From Pseudopedobacter beijingensis (GTDB lineage Bacteria > Bacteroidota > Bacteroidia > Sphingobacteriales > Sphingobacteriaceae), in NCBI RefSeq assembly GCF_042678145.1, contig NZ_JBHUDG010000004.1, positions 262,002 through 326,001 of the forward strand: 64,000 nucleotides of DNA. The letters run 5' to 3'. Under the pieces are notes generated by a model, which saw only the letters and a program-made list of their open reading frames with translations, was not told where the DNA came from and made no database searches. Position numbers and translations under genes: made by a program. This document shows, piece after piece, positions 1-8,925 of this stretch (its first letter is position 1; each line of letters begins with the position of its first letter).

Positions 1-14
1 CTTACAAAATTTAT

Positions 15-542
15 ATGGACATAACCTCTTTACTATACGATATACTTAAACTGGTAATTGCGGGTGTTATTCTGCTATTTGTTGCTTATTATATGTTTAA
101 GGGATTTTTTGAAAACTATAAATATACTTCTTTGTTAGGCTATAAGAGTAACATCAACAAAGAAGTTCTGCCGTTGAAGTTACAAGCCCTGGAACGTATG
201 ACATTGTTTATAGAAAGGATAAACCCAACAAATTTGATGATGCGATTGCACACAACCGGCCAAAGCGCTGGTGAATTACAGATGAGAGCACTTGAAGAGA
301 TTAGGGAAGAATATCAGCATAATGTAACACAGCAATTGTATCTGTCGACAGACACGTGGTCTATAATCAAAAGGGTAAAAGAAGATACCATTATGTTGAT
401 TAACACCAGTAAAAACGAGTTGCCTGCTGATGCCAGTGCCGTAGCATTAAGTAAAGTGGTGTTTGCTAAATTATCAGCTTTGGAAAGCGATCCTTATGAG
501 CTGGCTTTGATGACTGTGAGAAGTCAGTTGCAAAATTTATAA
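15..542 (+). CDS. Conserved membrane-anchored protein of unknown function
   Basis: I do not recognise a characterised family. The protein has 175 residues. One strongly hydrophobic segment lies at about residues 10-30 (LKLVIAGVILLFVAYYMF), followed by a soluble, mostly helical region with many charged residues, so it is probably anchored in the inner membrane with a cytoplasmic tail. The ATG at 15 is the first start in frame and the gene ends 12 bp before the next gene on the same strand, so the two may be co-transcribed with the 5'-nucleotidase pair. Function unknown. Confidence 0.75.
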   Translation: MDITSLLYDILKLVIAGVILLFVAYYMFKGFFENYKYTSLLGYKSNINKEVLPLKLQALERMTLFIERINPTNLMMRLHTTGQSAGELQMRALEEIREEYQHNVTQQLYLSTDTWSIIKRVKEDTIMLINTSKNELPADASAVALSKVVFAKLSALESDPYELALMTVRSQLQNL

Positions 543-554
543 TCATTTTCTTAT

Positions 555-1307
555 ATGAGTAAAAAATTGATGAAAGGTTTGTGTTATGTAATGTTGGCAT
601 TGGGGCTACAGGCGTGTAGTCCAAAATATTATGTATCTAAACCTCAGTCACAGCAATATCTGATTACAAAAGACTTGTCTCAGGATTCCGTATTGTTAGC
701 TTATTACAATCCCTATAAGAAACAAATGGATTCGATTATGAATGAGATTGTAGTGGTTTCGGAAAAGGAGATATCAAAGGATAAACCAGAAGGGCTACTG
801 AATGATTTTTTTGCTGATGCTATAGCTGACGCAGCTAAAGATAAAGGGATTATTTTTGATATAGCTTTTTCAAATTATGGAGGGTTACGAACATCTATTC
901 CGAAAGGAGAGGTTCCTTTATCTAAAATATTTGAATTGATGCCTTTTGAAAATGCTCTGGTTTGTGTGAAATTCTCAGGAAAGGATATGCCGGCTTTTTT
1001 TGATTTTTTAGCAAAATCTGGAGGAGATGCCTTGTCAGGAGCCAGATTTAAGATTGACCGGGCTTCTGGAAAAGCTGTAGATGTGCTTATAAATGGTAAA
1101 CCTATAGATGTTGATAAAGAATATATTGTTTTAACCTCAGATTATATGGCTAATGGTGGAGATGGGGGTGCTATTTTTCAGAAATCTAAAGAAATCATAG
1201 ATCAGAACTTTCTCTTAAGAGATGCGCTAATCTATTATGTGCGGAAACAAAATAAACAAGGGAAAACACTAAATCCGATACTTGATGGAAGAATTAGTTA
1301 TAGATAG
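555..1307 (+). CDS. 5'-nucleotidase C-terminal-domain lipoprotein
   Basis: This is a stand-alone 5'-nucleotidase C-terminal domain (250 aa), the substrate-specificity half of UshA-like enzymes. A lipoprotein signal ends at Cys21 (LGLQAC). Family motifs seen are SNYGGLRTSIPKG near residue 106, the PFENALV segment, and SDYMANGGDG near residue 197, which corresponds to the nucleotide-binding loop. The catalytic metallophosphoesterase half is absent here but is encoded by the next gene, which starts 23 bp before this one stops. The two therefore look like a split enzyme in reversed order, exported across the inner membrane to act on nucleotides or related phosphoesters. Confidence 0.85.
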   Translation: MSKKLMKGLCYVMLALGLQACSPKYYVSKPQSQQYLITKDLSQDSVLLAYYNPYKKQMDSIMNEIVVVSEKEISKDKPEGLLNDFFADAIADAAKDKGIIFDIAFSNYGGLRTSIPKGEVPLSKIFELMPFENALVCVKFSGKDMPAFFDFLAKSGGDALSGARFKIDRASGKAVDVLINGKPIDVDKEYIVLTSDYMANGGDGGAIFQKSKEIIDQNFLLRDALIYYVRKQNKQGKTLNPILDGRISYR

Positions 1308-2232
1308 AAGGAAATTTATAAAATCCGTCTCGGCAGGAAGCGCTCTTTTGGCGTTAGGGTTTAAGCCCGAAAGCTTATTCGCAAAAGATGATTTTGTAAA
1401 GATTACCATTTTGCATACCAATGATGTGCATAGCAGAATAGACCCTTTTCCTATGGATGGCAGCCGAAATCAGGGAAGAGGAGGTGTAGCGCCTCGAGCA
1501 GCTTTGATTAAACAAATCAGAAAGGAAGAGCAAAACGTTTTTTTATTTGATGCAGGGGATATATTTCAGGGGACACCTTATTTTAATTATTGGGGAGGAG
1601 AGCTGGAGATAAAAATGATGAGTATGATGGGATATGATGCAGGAATTATGGGAAACCATGACTTTGATAATGGTGTTGGTGGTTTTGCTAAACAATTGCC
1701 ACATGCCAATTTCCCAATCATTAACTCTAATTATGATTTCTCGGAAACAGAACTGGATAAAAAGACAATTCCTTATAAGATATATATAAAGGATGGAGTA
1801 AAGGTAGGTGTTTATGGCATAGGGATAGATTTTGAGGGGTTAGTTAATAAAAGAGAGTATGGTAACTCTAAATATATAGATGCGCTTGGAAAAGCTTTGG
1901 AAATGGAAAAACAGCTAAAGCTTAATCATAAATGTAATCTGGTAGTTTGTTTATCACATTTAGGTTATAAGTATAAAGGGAATAAGATAAGCGATGTTGT
2001 TTTGGCCTCAAAAACGTATTATACCGATTTAATTATAGGAGGACACACCCATACATTTTTGCCACGACCTGATATTATACGTAATCTTTCGGGGAATGAG
2101 GTGCTGGTAAATCAAGTTGGCTTTGCCGGAATCAATTTAGGTCGGATTGACTATATTTTTAGTAGAAAAAACAATAAAAAAGTAGTATATTCATCTGCTA
2201 TAGAAGTGGTTGAGAATAATTTTAAAATATAG
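1285..2232 (+). CDS. Exported metallophosphatase, 5'-nucleotidase N-terminal half
   Basis: A 315-residue calcineurin-like metallophosphoesterase of the 5'-nucleotidase family. The N-terminus carries a twin-arginine-like signal (DRRKFIKSVSAGSALLALGF). Metal-ligand motifs follow in order: LHTNDVH, GDIFQGT, GNHDFDNG, LSHLGYK and GGHTHTF. It has no C-terminal nucleotide-binding domain; that domain is the preceding gene, whose end it overlaps by 23 bp, suggesting translational coupling. I chose the ATG at 1285 rather than the adjacent TTG at 1282. Likely hydrolyses extracellular or periplasmic nucleotides; the true substrate is not visible. Confidence 0.87.
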   Translation: MEELVIDRRKFIKSVSAGSALLALGFKPESLFAKDDFVKITILHTNDVHSRIDPFPMDGSRNQGRGGVAPRAALIKQIRKEEQNVFLFDAGDIFQGTPYFNYWGGELEIKMMSMMGYDAGIMGNHDFDNGVGGFAKQLPHANFPIINSNYDFSETELDKKTIPYKIYIKDGVKVGVYGIGIDFEGLVNKREYGNSKYIDALGKALEMEKQLKLNHKCNLVVCLSHLGYKYKGNKISDVVLASKTYYTDLIIGGHTHTFLPRPDIIRNLSGNEVLVNQVGFAGINLGRIDYIFSRKNNKKVVYSSAIEVVENNFKI

Positions 2233-2328
2233 TTTTTAATGCCGATTTTTTTTTGAATATTCGAATCACGGAAATGAGCAACCCCGCAAATTTCCATCGC
2301 ATTTAAAATCAGTTTATTAGGAGAAAAT

Positions 2329-3756
2329 ATGGAAAAAACTTGTGCCAGCGTTTGGGAAAGCTGTCTTCAAATTATTAAGGATAATATACCGACCCAGAGT
2401 TTTAAAACTTGGTTCGAACCTATATCACCACTTAAGCTTGAGGGGAGCATTTTAACTATACAGGTACCGAGTTTGTTTTTTTACGAGTGGTTAGAAGAGC
2501 ACTATGTAGGGCTACTTAGAAAGACAATCAAGAATCAGTTAGGAGAGACGGGAAGATTAGAATATAATATTGTAGTCGAAAAATCATCGGCACAGAAACC
2601 TTATACAACCAATATGCCTTCTAGTGGTAATGGGGCAGAAGGGAAAAATCAATCGATTCCCATGCCGGTAGCTTTAAATAAAGACATAAAGAATCCTTTT
2701 GTTATACCGGGACTTAAAAAGTTGCAGGTAGATCCTCAGCTAAATCCAAATTATACTTTTGAGAATTTTATAGAAGGAGACTGTAATCGTTTGGCAAGAT
2801 CTGCAGGATTTGCAGTAGCCGCTAAACCGGGAGGTACTTCTTTTAATCCCTTAATGATTTACGGAGGCGTAGGTTTAGGGAAAACGCATTTAGCCCAGGC
2901 AATAGGTAACGAAATTAAAGCTACTATGCCTGATAAGCTAGTGATATGTGTTTCCTGTGAAAAGTTTTGCCAGCAGTTTGTAGATTCATTAAAAAACAAT
3001 ACCATTAACGATTTTGTGAATTTCTACCAGGCCATGGATGTTATTATTATGGATGACGTTCATAACTTTGCCGGAAAAGACAAGACACAGGATATATTCT
3101 TCCATATTTTTAACCACTTGCACCAATCAGGCAAGCAATTAATTATTACTTCTGACAAAGCTCCGAAAGATTTAGCGGGACTAGAGGAAAGGCTTTTGTC
3201 GAGATTTAAATGGGGTTTGTCTGCAGATTTGACCGTTCCGGATATTGAAACCCGTATGGCTATTCTGAAAAAGAAAATGTATCAGGACGGAATCGAACTG
3301 CCGGAAGATGTTATTGAATATGTAGCGCACAATATAGATAATAATGTTCGTGAGCTGGAAGGAGCGATGGTTTCTTTATTAGCGCAATCTACACTGAACA
3401 AAAAAGAAGTTGATTTATCTTTGGCTAAACAGATGCTAAAGAACTTTATCAAAAACTCCAATAAAGAAATTTCTATGGAATACATCCAGAAATTAGTGTG
3501 TGAGTATTTTGAAGTTCCTGTAGAAATGGTGAAATCAAAAACGAGAAAAAGAGAAATTGTTCAGGCTCGTCAGATATCCATGTACCTGGCTAAAAGTCAT
3601 ACCAAAACATCTTTAAAATCTATAGGTGCTTTCTTTGGAGGCAGAGATCACTCTACGGTGATATATGCTTGTCAGACAGTAGAAGATTTAATAGATACAG
3701 ATAAGAAATTCAAAACCTATGTTCATGATATTCAGAAAAAACTGAAAATGAACTAA
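2329..3756 (+). CDS. dnaA: Chromosomal replication initiator DnaA
   Basis: DnaA of 475 residues with all four domains. Domain I is at residues 1-85 (MEKTCASVWESCLQIIKDNI). A low-complexity linker follows. The AAA+ core has Walker A GGVGLGKTH near residue 178 and Walker B VIIMDDVH near 239. The domain IV DNA-binding signature GGRDHSTVIYA lies near 437. It binds DnaA boxes and opens oriC. The start ATG is preceded by AGGAGAA at a good distance. I see no cluster of DnaA boxes in either flank, so oriC is probably elsewhere, as is common in Bacteroidota. Confidence 0.98.
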   Translation: MEKTCASVWESCLQIIKDNIPTQSFKTWFEPISPLKLEGSILTIQVPSLFFYEWLEEHYVGLLRKTIKNQLGETGRLEYNIVVEKSSAQKPYTTNMPSSGNGAEGKNQSIPMPVALNKDIKNPFVIPGLKKLQVDPQLNPNYTFENFIEGDCNRLARSAGFAVAAKPGGTSFNPLMIYGGVGLGKTHLAQAIGNEIKATMPDKLVICVSCEKFCQQFVDSLKNNTINDFVNFYQAMDVIIMDDVHNFAGKDKTQDIFFHIFNHLHQSGKQLIITSDKAPKDLAGLEERLLSRFKWGLSADLTVPDIETRMAILKKKMYQDGIELPEDVIEYVAHNIDNNVRELEGAMVSLLAQSTLNKKEVDLSLAKQMLKNFIKNSNKEISMEYIQKLVCEYFEVPVEMVKSKTRKREIVQARQISMYLAKSHTKTSLKSIGAFFGGRDHSTVIYACQTVEDLIDTDKKFKTYVHDIQKKLKMN

Positions 3757-3788
3757 GACTTCTAATAATAAGTATTGCAAACAAGAAA

Positions 3789-3925
3789 GGGCCGTCTCAT
3801 AAAGTGGAATGTCATATTGAGCACTTCGACAAGCTCAGTACAGGCTTGTCGAAATATGCCTTGAATGCACTAGGCAGGCTTCGACTCCGCTCAGCCTGAC
3901 AAAAAGCACTAATTTGAGACTGCCT
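3789..3925. repeat. MITE-like interspersed element with terminal inverted repeats
   Basis: The segment is bounded by imperfect inverted repeats of about 17-18 bp: GGCCGTCTCATAAAGTG at 3790-3806 and CACTAATTTGAGACTGCC at 3907-3924. Inside are a perfect 10-bp palindrome arm pair (TTCGACAAGC at 3825-3834, GCTTGTCGAA at 3844-3853) and a smaller AGGCT/AGCCT hairpin. It has no coding capacity and fills the gap between the convergent dnaA and Nudix genes; its T-rich right end could also help stop dnaA transcription. The internal CTTCGACTCCGCTCAGCCTG-type sequence resembles widespread interspersed palindromes, from memory. Confidence 0.6.
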
Positions 3926-3961
3926 CTTTTTGTTTTAAAGGAGTAATGAATGTTACATTCA

Positions 3962-4513
3962 TTACTTCAATGCCTGTAGTTTTATTAAGGCATACATCAG
4001 GGCAGAAGTATGCAAAGCCTGAGGAAATTGGTTTTCCAGGAGTAATTGTTTCACTTCTTCTATAGAATGTAAACTTACTTCTATCTCTTCATGTTCGTCT
4101 AGTTCCTGGTCTTTGATTTTTTTGCCACCTCTGGCTAAAAAACTATGGGTTATATTATTTGACGTGGAGGGATTAGCGTATACGGCTGCTAAGGGTTCAA
4201 TATCTTCAAAAAGATAACCGGTTTCTTCTAATAACTCTCTCTTAATGGCCTCTTCAGGTGCTTCATCGCCATCAATTACACCTCCGGGGATTTCCAATGA
4301 TATAATATCGGCGCCATGTCTGTACTGTTTAATCAATATAATTTTGCCATCTTCTGTAACGGCTACAGCATTTACCCAATCTGGATATTCCATTACATAG
4401 TATTCGTTGGCAATTTTTCCGTTAGGTAATTGACAAGTGTCTACTCTTAATGTGGCCCAAGGAGATTTATTGATGTATTTGGAATTTAGTTGTTTCCATT
4501 TTTGTATTGTCAT
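3962..4513 (-). CDS. Nudix hydrolase, ADP-ribose pyrophosphatase-like
   Basis: A 183-residue protein with a full Nudix box at about residues 77-99: GGVIDGDEAPEEAIKRELLE followed by ETG, matching G-x5-E-x7-REUxEExGU. The upstream strand IILIKQYRHGADIISLEIPG is typical of the ADP-ribose pyrophosphatase (NudF-like) branch, which cleaves ADP-ribose and related NDP-sugars to AMP and a sugar phosphate using Mg2+. Single gene, convergent with dnaA. The exact substrate cannot be read from sequence. Confidence 0.88.
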   Translation of the reverse strand: MTIQKWKQLNSKYINKSPWATLRVDTCQLPNGKIANEYYVMEYPDWVNAVAVTEDGKIILIKQYRHGADIISLEIPGGVIDGDEAPEEAIKRELLEETGYLFEDIEPLAAVYANPSTSNNITHSFLARGGKKIKDQELDEHEEIEVSLHSIEEVKQLLLENQFPQALHTSALMYALIKLQALK

Positions 4514-4647
4514 TTTCTATATGTTTAGTTTTTCCCAGAGCAAATAGGGATTAAAAATATAAGCCAGGTGATCCGGATAATACCTTTTCAGGAGAATTCT
4601 GTTTTCTGTTTAACCAGATAGAGGGACTGTCTAATAAGGTCAAAAAA

Positions 4648-4722
4648 CGCATTATGGCGAGGAAAGATGATGAAGCAATCTGGTCATGTAAAAATACAGA
4701 TTGCGTCGATTCATCGGAATGA
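4648..4722. repeat. Degenerate interspersed inverted repeat
   Basis: GAAGCAATCTG (4672-4682) and CAGATTGCGTC (4697-4707) form an imperfect stem, flanked by GGCGAGGAAAGATG on the left and TTCATCGGAATGA on the right that extend the pairing weakly. It resembles worn copies of a common bacterial interspersed palindrome containing GAAGCAATCT. No gene lies here. Confidence 0.4.
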
Positions 4723-4755
4723 TCCTTGGCTTTTCGGGATTCTTTTTATCTGGAT

Positions 4756-5520
4756 TTACCAGCTTCCGCTGCTTCCTCCGCCACCGAAACTTCCGCCTCC
4801 AAATCCGCCAAAACCACCACCCGAGCCTCCTCCAAATCCACCTCCTCCGTTTCCACGACCACTATTGCCCATTCCATTTAAAACAGACCACCAAAATATA
4901 TCGGCGCCACCTCGCCCTCCAATAACATTTCTTCCACCGCCGCCTTTTCCACCTCTGCCGATAAGGGTGATTACTATAATGGCTATAAGTATGATAAGAC
5001 CAATTGGGATGCCCTCGCCTTCTTTTTTAGGGCCATTTCCCTTGTATTCGCCTTTATTGTAGCTAATGATTGCTGATGTAGCGTCGTCCAGGCCTTTGTA
5101 GTAATCTCCGGATCTGAAATTGGGTTTTATTTCATTATCAATAATTCGTTTGGTGATAATGTCCGGAAGCATGCCTTCCATTCCATATCCGGTTTGTATG
5201 GTGACTTTACGGTCATCGATAGCGGCCAGAAGCAGTACGCCCGTATTCTTGTCTTTGCGTCCAATACCCCAGGCTCTTCCCAATTTGTAACCGTAATCGC
5301 TAATATCGTAACCATCCAATGACCTGATTAAAACCACGGCTACTTGTATAGAGGTAGAGTCGTCAAAAGCAACCAGTTTATTCTCTAACGATCGCTTTTC
5401 TTCAGCGGTTAAAGTTCCTGTGTAGTCATTTACTAAGGTATTGGGTTTGGGAGGGAAATCCTGAGCAAAAGAAAAAAGGGTAGAAATGGTGATTAAGGTG
5501 ACAAAAAGTAATTTTTTCAT
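4756..5520 (-). CDS. TPM-domain exported protein with glycine-rich tail
   Basis: A 254-residue protein with a signal peptide (about residues 1-19, ending FSFAQ). A TPM domain spans about 28-150 (VNDYTGTLTAEEKRSLE, GVLLLAAIDDRKVTIQTGYG). A single membrane helix lies near 170-190 (IPIGLIILIAIIVITLIG), and the C-terminus is very glycine-rich with serine and tryptophan at the end. TPM domains are found in photosystem repair factor TLP18.3 and in bacterial membrane proteins of poorly known role. It follows a second TPM gene and a LemA gene on the same strand, a common Bacteroidota trio. Confidence 0.85.
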   Translation of the reverse strand: MKKLLFVTLITISTLFSFAQDFPPKPNTLVNDYTGTLTAEEKRSLENKLVAFDDSTSIQVAVVLIRSLDGYDISDYGYKLGRAWGIGRKDKNTGVLLLAAIDDRKVTIQTGYGMEGMLPDIITKRIIDNEIKPNFRSGDYYKGLDDATSAIISYNKGEYKGNGPKKEGEGIPIGLIILIAIIVITLIGRGGKGGGGRNVIGGRGGADIFWWSVLNGMGNSGRGNGGGGFGGGSGGGFGGFGGGSFGGGGSSGSW

Positions 5521-5530
5521 TTATTTAGTT

Positions 5531-5959
5531 TTAGCTCAGAAATACGATGTCGTCCGGTAATTCATTGATGTCGTTATCTTGATATGGAAAAAATCTTTTT
5601 AACTGCTTTCCCGCTTCTATAATTCCCAAACTAATACCTTCTGCAATATCATTTTTCTTAAAATGCGCTATCATTAATTCTTTGACCGTATCCCAGAAAT
5701 TTGCAGGCACTACTTCGTTAATACCTTTATCACCTATAATAGCCAGCTTATTGCTATTAATGGCCAGATAAATTAATACGCCGTTTTTTAGGCGGGTTTG
5801 TTCCATGCTGAGATCATAGAAGCATTGTATGGCTCGTTCGTAAGGGTTGTCTTCGCATTTTTTTTCAATACAAACCCTGATTTCTCCAGAAGTGGCTTTC
5901 TCCGCCCATTCTATAGATTTTTTTATTTTTTCCTGATCTTTATCAGTAAGCATAGCCAT
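5531..5959 (-). CDS. TPM-domain protein, soluble
   Basis: A 142-residue TPM-domain protein without signal peptide or membrane helix. Family features include IRVCIEKKCEDNPYERAIQC, the GVLIYLAINSNKLAIIGDKG strand-turn-strand and a C-terminal acidic stretch ending DDIVFLS. It lies 10 bp upstream of the exported TPM gene and is presumably translated from the same mRNA. Molecular activity unknown. Confidence 0.8.
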   Translation of the reverse strand: MAMLTDKDQEKIKKSIEWAEKATSGEIRVCIEKKCEDNPYERAIQCFYDLSMEQTRLKNGVLIYLAINSNKLAIIGDKGINEVVPANFWDTVKELMIAHFKKNDIAEGISLGIIEAGKQLKRFFPYQDNDINELPDDIVFLS

Positions 5960-6080
5960 AATTATAAATTAATACCGATGATAAAAATAAAATGAAAGGA
6001 TGTCAGGTATATTCTAAACAACTCCACCAAAGCAGGTTTTACTACCTGACACCCTTTTTATTTACCAATAATACTATATC

Positions 6081-6659
6081 TTAAAATTTAACCTCAGGTG
6101 CTTTATTTGCTCCCGCATCTGCAGTGAAACTTCCTTTTTGAGAAAATCCGAACATACCGGCGAAGATATTGTTAGGAAATTTTCTGATGTTGGTATTGTA
6201 TTCCTGTACCGCCATATTGAAATCTCTTCTTGCAACAGCTATTCTGTTTTCGGTGCCCTCTATTTGAGTTTGCAGGTCAAGGAAGTTTTGATTTGCTTTC
6301 AATTGTGGATATTGTTCAGATACCATCATTAATCTTCCTAAAGCCTGACTGAGTTGACCTTGAGATTCCTGGAACTTTTTAATGTTCTCTTCAGTTAGCT
6401 GATCTGGATTAACCTGAATAGAAGTGGCTTTAGCTCTGGCTTCTATAACTTCTGTTAATGTTGTTTTTTCGAAATCAGCAGCTCCTTTAACTGTATTTAC
6501 CAGATTCTGTATCAAGTCTGCTCTTCTTTGGTACTGGTTTTCAACCTCGCCCCATTGTGCTTTAACCTTTTCATCTAAAGCTACGTTAGTATTGTAGCCA
6601 CAAGAGTTTAATGTAAGAACAGCAAAAAGTGCTATAAAGCCGTAAAGTAATTTTTTCAT
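6081..6659 (-). CDS. lemA: LemA family lipoprotein
   Basis: LemA family protein of 192 residues. A lipoprotein signal ends at Cys20 (LTLNSC). The helical LemA core follows, with the hallmarks VENQYQRRADLIQNLVNTVK and FPNNIFAGMFGF. I chose ATG 6659 because it gives a clean signal peptide; the frame stays open further upstream but that stretch lies in the promoter zone of the divergent gene. LemA proteins commonly neighbour TPM proteins, as here. Their biochemical role is unsettled. Confidence 0.88.
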   Translation of the reverse strand: MKKLLYGFIALFAVLTLNSCGYNTNVALDEKVKAQWGEVENQYQRRADLIQNLVNTVKGAADFEKTTLTEVIEARAKATSIQVNPDQLTEENIKKFQESQGQLSQALGRLMMVSEQYPQLKANQNFLDLQTQIEGTENRIAVARRDFNMAVQEYNTNIRKFPNNIFAGMFGFSQKGSFTADAGANKAPEVKF

Positions 6660-6709
6660 TTTTTCAAGTTTTGATTTTACCAATTTACGCTTTTGGACAT
6701 CAATTTTCA

Positions 6710-6717
6710 TACCTTTG
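6710..6717 (+). promoter_or_regulatory. Probable -7 promoter element of the FAD oxidoreductase gene
   Basis: TACCTTTG matches the Bacteroidota -7 consensus TAnnTTTG and lies 33 bp upstream of the ATG at 6751. No convincing -33 TTTG at standard spacing was seen. Confidence 0.5.
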
Positions 6718-6750
6718 TTACGATTCGGGATAAATACCCGACATTTTATC

Positions 6751-8313
6751 ATGATTAAGGAAATAGAGATTGCCATTTCGCCAGATTTTATATTCAATGA
6801 AGATGAAATCCGTAGATCAATCCTTAGAAAGGCAGAAATAGCTGCCAAACACCTCAAAGGCTTCAAAGTAATTAAGCGCTCTATAGATGCAAGAGGAAAG
6901 CAAGTTTTGTATAGGTTAATTGTTAGGCTTTATATTGATGAAGAAATGCCTTTGTCGGAGATGCCTGGTGCTTACCAAAATGTAAAAAATGCCGAACCAG
7001 TATTGGTTGTGGGAGCAGGGCCAGCAGGTATATTTGCTGCTTTACGACTGATAGAATTGGGCTTGAAGCCTATCGTAATTGAAAGAGGGAAAGATGTGAA
7101 GCAACGTCGGAGAGACCTGGCTGCTATAAACAGATTAGGAGTGGTTAATCCTGAGTCCAATTATTGTTTTGGAGAAGGCGGAGCCGGAACTTATTCTGAT
7201 GGTAAATTATATACCCGATCTAATAAAAGAGGCGATGTCCAGAAAATGCTCCGGATTTTTGTGGACCATGGAGCCTCAGAAGATATCTTAATAGACGCAA
7301 GACCACATATCGGGACCAATAAACTTCCTCATATTATAGCTGAGATTAGAAATACAATATTGGAAGCAGGAGGGGAATTTCATTTTGATACAAAATTGGA
7401 GGATTTTTCTGTAGCTAATGGAAGCATAGCGTCGGCCATTACCAATAAGGGTACTATAAAGGTATCTGCACTTATTCTGGCTACCGGACATTCCGCAAAA
7501 GATATTTATTATTTATTGGATCGTAAAAATGTCCTGTTAGAGTCCAAACCATTTGCTTTAGGTGTAAGAATAGAGCATCCGCAGGAAATTATAGATCAGG
7601 TGCAATATCACTGTGATGTTCGACATGAAAACTTGCCCCCGTCTTATTATAGTCTGGTGGAGCAGGTCGGCGGACGTGGTGTTTTTTCTTTTTGTATGTG
7701 CCCTGGTGGAATTATAGCGCCCTGTGCTACAGATAAAGATGAAATAGTGGTTAATGGTTGGAGTCCCTCAAAACGGAATAATCCTTATGCCAATTCGGGA
7801 ACCGTTGTGCAGGTGAATTTAACAGATGTAAAAGACTCTGCAAAACCCTTAGGAATGCTGGAGTTTCAGCAGGAGGTAGAAAAAAGGGCTTTTGAAATAG
7901 GAGGTGGGAAATTAAAAGCACCCGCCCAGCGTATGGTTGATTTTGTGAATGGCAAGGTTTCTGCTGATTTACCTGATAATTCTTATCTGCCTGGATTGAT
8001 TTCAGCTGACTTGAGAGAAGTTTTACCTGGATTTATTGCTGATAGCCTGGCTAAAGCTTTGCCTGCCTTCGGTAAGAAAATGGCAGGCCAGAAAGGAAGA
8101 GTAGGGTATTTTAGCAATGAAGCAATACTTGTGGGGGTAGAATCTCGTACTTCTTCTGCGGTTAGGATTCCAAGAGATAAAGATAGTTTGCAGCATCCAC
8201 AAGTAAAAGGGTTGTTTCCTTGTGCAGAAGGTGCAGGATATGCGGGAGGAATAATTTCTGCCGCTATTGATGGGCAGGCGTGTGCTGATGCAGTTTTTAA
8301 GTTTTTAAAATAA
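6751..8313 (+). CDS. FAD-dependent oxidoreductase (COG2509-like)
   Basis: A 520-residue flavoprotein. After an N-terminal region of about 80 residues comes the dinucleotide-binding motif VVGAGPAGIFAALRLIE (near residue 85), then FGEGGAGTYSDGKL, the LATGHSAKDIYYLL segment and a C-terminal FAD motif (GLFPCAEGAGYAGGIISAAI). This is the pattern of the uncharacterised FAD-dependent dehydrogenases related to COG2509. The ATG at 6751 was chosen because the alternative TTG upstream falls inside the TACCTTTG promoter element. Divergent from lemA. Substrate unknown. Confidence 0.88.
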   Translation: MIKEIEIAISPDFIFNEDEIRRSILRKAEIAAKHLKGFKVIKRSIDARGKQVLYRLIVRLYIDEEMPLSEMPGAYQNVKNAEPVLVVGAGPAGIFAALRLIELGLKPIVIERGKDVKQRRRDLAAINRLGVVNPESNYCFGEGGAGTYSDGKLYTRSNKRGDVQKMLRIFVDHGASEDILIDARPHIGTNKLPHIIAEIRNTILEAGGEFHFDTKLEDFSVANGSIASAITNKGTIKVSALILATGHSAKDIYYLLDRKNVLLESKPFALGVRIEHPQEIIDQVQYHCDVRHENLPPSYYSLVEQVGGRGVFSFCMCPGGIIAPCATDKDEIVVNGWSPSKRNNPYANSGTVVQVNLTDVKDSAKPLGMLEFQQEVEKRAFEIGGGKLKAPAQRMVDFVNGKVSADLPDNSYLPGLISADLREVLPGFIADSLAKALPAFGKKMAGQKGRVGYFSNEAILVGVESRTSSAVRIPRDKDSLQHPQVKGLFPCAEGAGYAGGIISAAIDGQACADAVFKFLK

Positions 8314-8316
8314 ATT

Positions 8317-8417
8317 AACCGCAAAGTATACAAAAAATGCACAGAAAGATTTAAATATAAGCAGACGAATAAACATTTGTCACAAGCATTTTTGAGAACT
8401 TAGTGCCCTCTGCGGTT
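8317..8417. repeat. Interspersed element with AACCGCAAAG / CTCTGCGGTT ends
   Basis: AACCGCAAAG (8317-8326) and CTCTGCGGTT (8408-8417) are inverted repeats matching at 9 of 10 positions, enclosing about 80 bp of non-coding sequence between two same-strand genes. From memory, elements with these ends recur in Bacteroidota genomes. Confidence 0.5.
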
Positions 8418-8427
8418 TTTAAAATAA

Positions 8428-8796
8428 ATGGATATGAAAAAGAAAATATTAATTCTTGGTGCAAGTACAAATCCATCCAGATATGCTTATTTAGCAGCAA
8501 ATAGGTTGGTAGAGCATGGGCATGAAATTGTAAATGTGGGATTGAAGCAGGGAGAAGTTGCCGGGAAAATGATTGAAAAACCGGAAGTTATCCATACCGA
8601 TATAGATACAATTACTTTATATGTGGGGCCTGCGCATCAACAAGATCTGTACGATTATATATTAAAAACAAAGCCAAAGCGGATTATCTTTAATCCGGGT
8701 ACGGAAAACACTGAACTGGAAAATAGAGCTAATGAATTAGGTATAGAAACGGAAAGGGCCTGTACGTTGGTACTGCTGTCTATAGGCGAATATTAA
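8428..8796 (+). CDS. CoA-binding domain protein
   Basis: A 122-residue single-domain protein of the CoA-binding (Rossmann) family. It begins with the nucleotide-binding segment ILILGASTNPSRYAYLAANR and ends with KRIIFNPGTENTELENRANE and the conserved ACTLVLL strand. Small stand-alone versions of this domain (YccU-like) bind coenzyme A in related proteins; the cellular role is unknown. Confidence 0.83.
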   Translation: MDMKKKILILGASTNPSRYAYLAANRLVEHGHEIVNVGLKQGEVAGKMIEKPEVIHTDIDTITLYVGPAHQQDLYDYILKTKPKRIIFNPGTENTELENRANELGIETERACTLVLLSIGEY

Positions 8797-8858
8797 AAGT
8801 ACTTAAGTTTTAGAAGTTGGAATTAGTAAGGTGGGGTATTGAAAGTGTTCAAGAGCTT

Positions 8859-8880
8859 TCATCCTTCGTTCATCTTTCGT
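8859..8880. repeat. Two tandem 11-bp units
   Basis: TCATCCTTCGT (8859-8869) is followed directly by TCATCTTTCGT (8870-8880), identical at 10 of 11 positions. The flanks continue the same period weakly. It belongs with the larger 11-bp tracts at 30059 and 57790. Confidence 0.5.
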
Positions 8881-8925
8881 TATGAGATACTTTAGAGAAG
8901 CTTTGCTAAACGAGAATAATATATT

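Noticed and set aside
2233..2328. Possible oriC next to dnaA
   Set aside because: No DnaA-box cluster is visible in the 96-bp gap or in the region after dnaA.
4667..5062. Proline-rich open frames on the plus strand
   Set aside because: They are antisense to the glycine-rich tail of the TPM protein.
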